From: Phaeoceros laevis
Taxonomy: Eukaryota > Anthocerotophyta > Anthocerotopsida > Notothyladales
Assembly: GCA_049999765.1 (NCBI GenBank)
Contig: JBNGIQ010009119.1
Span: forward strand, 41,251-77,540
Direction of reading: 5' to 3'
DNA: 36,290 nucleotides
The notes below the pieces were generated by a model. The model did no database searches and had not been told where the DNA came from. It saw only the letters and a program-made list of their open reading frames with translations. How positions within the stretch are numbered: position 1 is the first letter of the stretch; every line of letters begins with the position of its first letter. Made by a program: the position numbers and the translations under genes. This document shows, piece after piece, positions 31,172-36,290 of the stretch.

Positions 31172-32635
31172 CTAAGCTAGCACCTTGGAAATGACGCCGG
31201 CACCAACTGTCTTTCCTCCCTCCCTGATGGCGAACCTCATCTTCTGCTCACATGCAATAGGCATGATGAGCTGAATAGTCAATTTCACTCTGTCCCCTGG
31301 CATAACCATCTTTGTCTCCTCATTCTTGTCGTTTTGGGCCTCCACCACCGAACCTGTAACGTCTGTGGTCCTCATGTAGAATTGGGGCTTGTAGCCACAG
31401 AAAAAGGGAGAGTGCCTACCACCTTCCTCCTTCTTCAGAATGTAGACGGAGGCTTCAAACTTGTCGTGTGGTTGGATAGAGCCGGGCTTGGCCAACACCA
31501 TACCCCTCTGGATATCCAACTTCTGAATACCTCTCAGCAGCATACCACAGTTGTCACCGGCAAGGGCCTCCTCCAGAGACTTCTGGAACATCTCCAGACC
31601 AGTTACAGTGGAACTTCTGGTCTCCCTGAGGCCCACGATCTCTACGGTCTCTCCGACCTTGATGGTTCCCCTCTCCACTCTGCCAGTGGCAACAGTTCCA
31701 CGTCCGGTGATGGAGAACACATCCTCAACAGCCATGAGAAAAGGCAGCTCAGTCTGCCTCTGCGGGACAGGAATGTAGTTGTCCACAGCATCCATGAGAT
31801 CGTAGATTTTATCTACCCACTTGTCCTCACCCCTCTTCACCGTTTGGTTCTTAGCAATGGTTTCGGTGAGCTTTTGCAGAGCAAGCAGCGCCGAGCCGGA
31901 GATGATGGGCACATCGTCTCCCGGAAATTCGTAAGAGGTGAGAAGGTCCCGCACCTCCAAATCCACCAGCTCCAGCAGCTCGTCATCGTCAACCTGGTCC
32001 TGCTTGTTGAGGAAGACAACCATGTTGGGCACACCTACCTGCTTGGCCAGCAGGATGTGCTCCTTGGTCTGGGGCATGGGGCCGTCGGCTCCGGACACCA
32101 CCAGAATGGCTCCGTCCATCTGCGCAGCTCCGGTGATCATGTTCTTCACGTAGTCAGCGTGACCGGGGCAGTCCACATGAGCGTAGTGCCTGCTGTCAGT
32201 CTCGTACTCCACAGTGGCTGTGTTGATGGTGATTCCACGAGCCCTCTCCTCTGGAGCAGCGTCGATCTCATCGTACTTCTTAGGCGAGCCCAAGGCCATG
32301 GTCAAGGCGGCGGTGAGGGTGGTCTTGCCGTGGTCCACATGCCCGATGGTGCCGATGTTGACGTGCGGCTTCTTGCGCTCGAACTTCTCCCGAGCCGCCC
32401 GCACCACCAGCGAGAAGTTGCGGCCGCCGATCATTCTCCTGCCTGCAACGCGGAAGGCCTGCGGCTGCGAGAAGGCAGCAGCGGAGCTGAACGCGGAGGC
32501 GGCATTGCCAGCGTTCTTCAGCGGGGTCATGCCCGCGCTGGCGCTCTGCTTCTGAGAGGAGGGGGTGGCAGCGCTCCCCGAGACAGAGGGCATAGACAGC
32601 CCTGAAGCCCTGCTCACGGACGCGCAGCACGCCAT
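31172..32635 (-). CDS. TUFA: Elongation factor Tu, plastid-targeted, nuclear-encoded
   Basis: A single exon of 487 residues runs from the ATG at 32635. The first 80 residues ([20 protein letters not shown] and on to FSLVVRA) are Ser/Ala-rich and almost free of acids, a chloroplast transit peptide. The mature part starts near [13 protein letters not shown]. GTPase motifs: G1 GHVDHGKTT (98-106), G2 [10 protein letters not shown]3 DCPGH, G4 NKQD, G5 SGSAL. Domains II and III follow, with [19 protein letters not shown] and the ending [10 protein letters not shown]. It delivers aminoacyl-tRNA to plastid ribosomes. Bacterial-like EF-Tu with a transit peptide in an intronless nuclear gene agrees with the transfer of tufA from plastid to nucleus in streptophytes. 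The frame continues upstream of the ATG with no stop, but no other ATG is present. Confidence 0.97.
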   Translation of the reverse strand: MACCASVSRASGLSMPSVSGSAATPSSQKQSASAGMTPLKNAGNAASAFSSAAAFSQPQAFRVAGRRMIGGRNFSLVVRAAREKFERKKPHVNIGTIGHVDHGKTTLTAALTMALGSPKKYDEIDAAPEERARGITINTATVEYETDSRHYAHVDCPGHADYVKNMITGAAQMDGAILVVSGADGPMPQTKEHILLAKQVGVPNMVVFLNKQDQVDDDELLELVDLEVRDLLTSYEFPGDDVPIISGSALLALQKLTETIAKNQTVKRGEDKWVDKIYDLMDAVDNYIPVPQRQTELPFLMAVEDVFSITGRGTVATGRVERGTIKVGETVEIVGLRETRSSTVTGLEMFQKSLEEALAGDNCGMLLRGIQKLDIQRGMVLAKPGSIQPHDKFEASVYILKKEEGGRHSPFFCGYKPQFYMRTTDVTGSVVEAQNDKNEETKMVMPGDRVKLTIQLIMPIACEQKMRFAIREGGKTVGAGVISKVLA

Positions 32636-33212
32636 CTCTGCAGAGCGGCTGGGACACCTCGGCGCAGCAGCTGCCCTGAGGCGAGCAGCGGCGGGGCAGG
32701 GCAGGCACGGACGAAAGGGAGAGCAGCTCTGAAGGAGGGCGGAGCAGAGGCGGGAGGAAGGCAAACTAAGGCTCACCCAGAGACGACAGGAAGCCCACCA
32801 GTCACGGGGCGCTGCCAGCCGTGAGATGGGCACATCCAACGACGGAGCCGCGCGGATGAGGCTGCTTCAGGACCTCTAGGGCCACGCGAACGGCTTTGGA
32901 TCCACTCATCGCCGCTGCTAGCTTGGCGCCGTCCGATGTCGATAACGCTCCCAGATTACGCGATTACCTCGCCCACCCTTTTTTACTCCTGCTTGCGTTC
33001 ACACCTTTGCGACTCACAATTTGGATCAAATCATGAAACGCTTCATCCGGGTAGTTAGGTTCTCGTGTAAATCCTTCCTTTGTACGCCCCCCGCAAGCAC
33101 GATAAATAAACTTCCTTTCCTTCATGAATGGCCTTTCTTCGAAAAATTCGGATTTATTCCCGTGTGAAAGCTAACTTCCCTGCCTACGCAGAGTTGGAAG
33201 AAACCTACTGGA
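32636..33212. other. EF-Tu promoter and 3' region of the LYR gene
   Basis: No gene is seen. The part next to the EF-Tu start is GC-rich; the rest is AT-rich. Confidence 0.5.
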
Positions 33213-34068
33213 CTATTTGCAGAACCTGGGATCCTTGATCATACCTTTGAACATTCTCTTTCTCCTCATCGAACGTGAGATGTCTCCGTTATGCATGTAT
33301 TGCTGACCACCTCCGGTTGCAAGTCCAAATCCCGGAAAGAACGGATTGAATCTGCTAACTAACACTTTCTCAACTTGGAAGATGTAAAAGACTTCAGGTA
33401 GTGTACTGAGATGGAACCTGCGCAACAGAAAAGGTCAAAAGTGGAGAAGGGGTTGTGTGCTTGCATCGACTCCCCGTCGTTCTTCAATTCTACAAAACAG
33501 ATTTTAGCTCACCTCGTAGACTGGCAATGTAACGCTTTTTGGTTTTTCGGCCACAGTGCCGCTCGGCAGATTATGAAGACGGGGATAAGGAATCTTGTAA
33601 TGCCACCCTAGTTGCAACCTGACTTCTCCATCGTCCAACTGCATCCCACCATGGAAATTCTCAGCAGGTCAGACCTGAATTTTGCTGCATCAAGCTGTCA
33701 CTCCGTCGGATCAAGAAAGTGCACCTCACGAAGCATGAGAAAGGGTAGACCTTCTTCGTTATCTCTTCCGGATTGCTCAGAGTCCGATGCTTCCTGAAGC
33801 AGGTCTTGCTCTCATCCTGCTAAAAGGATGGCAATCGAGATTGCAATCAGAAACGAAGTGCAAGGGGCTCGTCCTTGTGATATGCCTGAAGCTCTTGCGC
33901 TTGTGGACTACTGCCCTAAGATTCCCTGAAGAGCAAATTGGGAGTGACAAGGAAAAGGCTTACGAGGATGTACGTTTGCTCGTCTGCAGAACCTGGCCAT
34001 CTCCGGCCGCAACGAAGTAAGGATCGGTACAGAGCAAGAGCTCTTGCCCTGGTAGTCGGTGTAGCCAT
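33213..34068 (-). CDS. LYRM1-like LYR-motif protein (mitochondrial, Fe-S/complex assembly family)
   Basis: Exons: 34068-33964, 33816-33751, 33638-33513 and (tentative) 33368-33213, all phase 0, 150 residues. No exon alone would be called, but the joined product follows human LYRM1 closely: the LYR motif at residues 13-15 (ALALYRSLLRCGRRWPG), EQTYIL, CFRKHRTLSNPEEITKK, then DDGEVRLQLGWHYKIPYPRL with the diagnostic HYKIPYPR. Small LYR proteins usually reside in mitochondria, bind acyl carrier protein and help assemble respiratory complexes or Fe-S proteins; LYRM1 itself is poorly understood. The last exon (RFNPFFPGFGLATGGGQQYM and on) looks coding and fits the phase, but it extends beyond animal LYRM1. 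An alternative last exon starting NDGESMQAHNPFSTFDLF is also in phase. Confidence 0.78.
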
Positions 34069-35019
34069 AGCATACGCACCAACGCAGGACGAGGGACGAG
34101 GAAGAGAGGAACAGATTATCAGTTTACTGTCGTCGTGTCTACTATCTAGGTCGTAACCTGATAATTGGGAGTTCGTATTTTGTATCATTATGCAGCAAAT
34201 TTCTCCGACACGCGTGTGTAACACAATCCACACTTGACTTTTGACAGTCGCCCTCCACAAGCTTCAACAATTTAGGGGTGCCGAAGGTTGCCGTAGATGC
34301 ACTCTTAAAGCTCCATTTCGAGTTGTCGAAAGAGGGGGGTCCGCTATCGTGTTGAACATCACTCAAGCAGTCACCAGTACTACCGAGAATCCGCAATGTC
34401 ACATAATCCGGTCCTTGACTGTAATCTGGAACCCTGTTGCAAAACAAGGGATGGCAATATTGAAAATTGTCCTCGCCAACATAGGGATGACCCCTATGTT
34501 TTCGGCATGGAGTTTTCTACCTCTTTAGAATGGATAATGTCACATCATACCGTCCACGGCCACGCAGACAACATAGCAACGATCGACTTGGCCATTTGTC
34601 TGGGAACATGTTGAGTTGGATCCTGCTGTTGGCTCCCATTCCGACCAAATCTTGTGCAGTGTGGAACAGCAGATCACCTCTCTAAAGGGGTGAAAGTTCG
34701 TTCGATAGCTCTCGGCCAGGTTAAGACATTTTGCTGAAACAAGTCACCAAGAGGACAGTGTATCAATGAGCCGATATTCCAGCTACCCAGCGCTAAGAAT
34801 CACCTGACGGCAATGCAAAAAAGCCACCCTACCAAAAGAAATAACCTCTGACCTTCCCCCTCATGTACACATTCAATTTAAGAAGATTTGACATATCACT
34901 TGACTTGAACCCCTGCTAGTATGTTGGCCCTTCTGTGGCAGTAGGTTATGGACAGTGTGTCAGTTGCCTAAGAAAGCATGGGAACTGACCTAAACAAATG
35001 ACCACAAGTGAAAGTGACA
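34069..35019. other. Intergenic region between the LYR gene and RPC7
   Basis: No supportable gene. The longest frames are 34447-34142 (minus, 101 codons) and 34396-34614 (plus, 72 codons, containing HRDDPYVFGMEFSTSLEWIM); neither shows a domain. A small hairpin, CATAGGG with CCCTATG around a 5-base loop, lies at about 34481-34499. Confidence 0.45.
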
Positions 35020-36274
35020 CTAACCATCGTCACCGTCATCATTCTCCAAGTATTCATCATCATCGTCAAAGTCAAAGTTCTGCATTAAATGCAACAGATA
35101 AGATTTAGGATCTAGGCCAAAGGCAAGAATAAGCCCATTGGCATTTCAAGGATCTCCTGGACACACTGATGAGCTAATCGTGCTACACGATAAAAGGTCC
35201 CTCACTCACCAAATTCTCCAGCAGCAACCATACCTTGGCATAGTCGTCATCATCGTCATCTTCCTCATCCTCTAATTCTTCTCCCTCTCCTTCTCCATCT
35301 TCCTCCCCTTGTTTCTTTTCTTTGTCCCCGTCTTCTTTCCCACCCTGCAAAACCAGAAAACAGATGTTGAAAGAGCTGGCACACATGGAGAATTCTGGAG
35401 CTGTCAGAAAATAGAAGGACTTGCTTTTCATTAGGATGTTTGAGTTGTAGGTGACCCTACATCTTCTTTCTTTTGGCTTTTTTGCTCCAGTGAAGCCAAA
35501 ACGTCGAGCCTCTGCAGATCTGCAACCACAAACAAGCCAAGCTAAAAATTTGCCTCTGGCTGGCCAACAAGCATGCCAATTTAAGCCTTCAGCTATCCTC
35601 CACCATTCTTGTTGTTCTGGAGGCCAGGATCTAACTGCCACTGAGCAGCTCCTGCAGCTTTGGTGATCTGTGCCCGTTTTCGATCTGCAATGTGGTACGT
35701 TGACAAAAATAATTAGGGCACCGTATCAGAAAGATGCAAACTAGCGTACTTCAAAATATTGTACTGAAGGAAACAGACCTTTGTCCAGGAGCTCAGTTGG
35801 GAAGAAAGCCGGACCTAGCTTCAGGTACCTGCTCAAAGGCTCCCGCTTCTGTTCCAAATCAGGCCGGTATCTGTCAGAATATCTTTGAACGTCCGCAACT
35901 GCTGTGCTTTTAGGCTCCTCAATGATGTAATAAGGAGATTTGCTCCAATAATCCTCGAGAGCTCGTTTCTTCAATATCAGGTAGTGCTCCCTTTGCCCCA
36001 AGTCTGTGGTGTCCGGAAGCTCGGGCAATTTAAGCGGCTGCGTCCACAAGACCTCAACCATGAAACACGATCCAGACGCTCAAATTTGTAGTTCAAAAAG
36101 CAGGCAAAGGCAATTCCCGGAATCGACAACTACCGGGAAAAGAGGGGGCGGGCCGTCCAATTTCTGTGCCACAATGATGCTGCCGTCTTCGTCTCTTGCA
36201 ATAGGCAGACCGATGGCTCTGGCTCCGAACCGGCCTCGGCCTCGGCCCCCACCACGGCCGCCTCTGAAGGCCAT
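35020..36274 (-). CDS. RNA polymerase III subunit RPC7 (Rpc31 / POLR3G family)
   Basis: Exons: 36274-36134, 36052-35779, 35684-35604, 35334-35234, 35079-35020; phases agree and give 218 residues. The N-terminus is a Gly/Arg-rich segment (MAFRGGRGGGRGRGRFGARA), as in POLR3G. The conserved core is LKLPELPDTTDLGQREHYLI, then LKKRALEDYWSKSPYYI and SDRYRPDLEQKREPLSRYLK. The C-terminus is strongly acidic (GEGEGEELEDEEDDDDDDYA, then NFDFDDDDEYLEND), typical of Rpc31. The subunit belongs to the RPC3-RPC6-RPC7 trimer that opens promoters for tRNA and 5S rRNA transcription. The acceptor of exon 4 was chosen by phase (ggaaag|AAGACG); the more obvious cag just upstream would shift the frame. The gene is complete within the window, and its promoter lies beyond the right edge. 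Confidence 0.9.
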
Positions 36275-36290
36275 ATTCCATGCACCAGCT

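Noticed and set aside
31334-32605. 423-codon open frame on the plus strand
   Set aside because: It lies fully antisense to plastid EF-Tu, whose strong codon bias leaves the opposite strand free of stops; no domain is present.
32636-32839. 68-codon upstream extension of EF-Tu
   Set aside because: The extension would begin with TTG, has no ATG, and its sequence is not transit-peptide-like in a conserved way.
33787-34020. Plus-strand frame at the LYR locus (NEVQGARPCDMPEALALVDY)
   Set aside because: It looks coding by eye but is short, lies mostly in an intron of the LYR gene, and has no family match.
34142-34614. Small frames on both strands between the LYR gene and RPC7
   Set aside because: There is no domain, splice pattern or coding signature beyond chance length.

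Overview
This is nuclear DNA from a green plant of the streptophyte lineage, probably a gene-dense non-seed plant or a close algal relative. Evidence: spliceosomal introns of about 55-330 bp with GT-AG borders, an intronless nuclear gene for plastid EF-Tu with a transit peptide, a PORR-domain organelle RNA-binding protein, a DWARF27-like protein, the plastid lipid importer subunit TGD3, and the start of a pentatricopeptide-repeat (PPR) gene. The sequence does not fix the species. All exon models below were built by hand from splice sites, reading phase and recognised protein families; no transcript data were available.

Layout. Positions 1-479 hold the 5' end of a PPR gene (minus strand) that runs off the left edge. 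Positions 480-3250 are gene-poor and rich in repeats: a tRNA-derived SINE-like segment, several short tandem duplications, and a 10-N scaffold gap flanked by identical 47-bp ends. Positions 3511-4173 hold an unknown small gene (minus). Then follow NUP35 (plus, 5673-6743), a METTL21-type methyltransferase (minus, 7209-7907), the RTEL1 helicase in 24 exons (plus, 8345-14477), a doubtful ORF (14932-15291), a TPR protein (plus, 15447-16539), eIF3f (plus, 17354-18208), an unidentified set of coding exons (minus, 18726-19373), a D27-like gene (minus, 19488-21227), a WTF1-like PORR protein (plus, 21462-23029), eIF3g (minus, 23939-24878), the proteasome ATPase RPT3 (minus, 25421-27228), an unknown protein with a presequence-like N-terminus (plus, 27496-28614), TGD3 (plus, 28937-30717), plastid EF-Tu (minus, 31172-32635), a LYRM1-like LYR protein (minus, 33213-34068) and RNA polymerase III subunit RPC7/Rpc31 (minus, 35020-36274).

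How the genes relate. There is no operon. Most are housekeeping genes: translation (eIF3f, eIF3g, plastid EF-Tu), proteolysis (RPT3), transcription (RPC7), nuclear pore (NUP35), genome maintenance (RTEL1) and organelle function (D27-like, PORR, TGD3, LYRM1-like, PPR). Several pairs are head to head over short shared promoters (METTL21/RTEL1, D27-like/PORR, RPT3/unknown) and others converge. The least described parts are the minus-strand exons at 18.7-19.4 kb, the LYRM1-like gene at 33.2-34.1 kb (recognisable only after splicing), the unknown gene beside TGD3, and a local duplication that copied the last codons of eIF3g.
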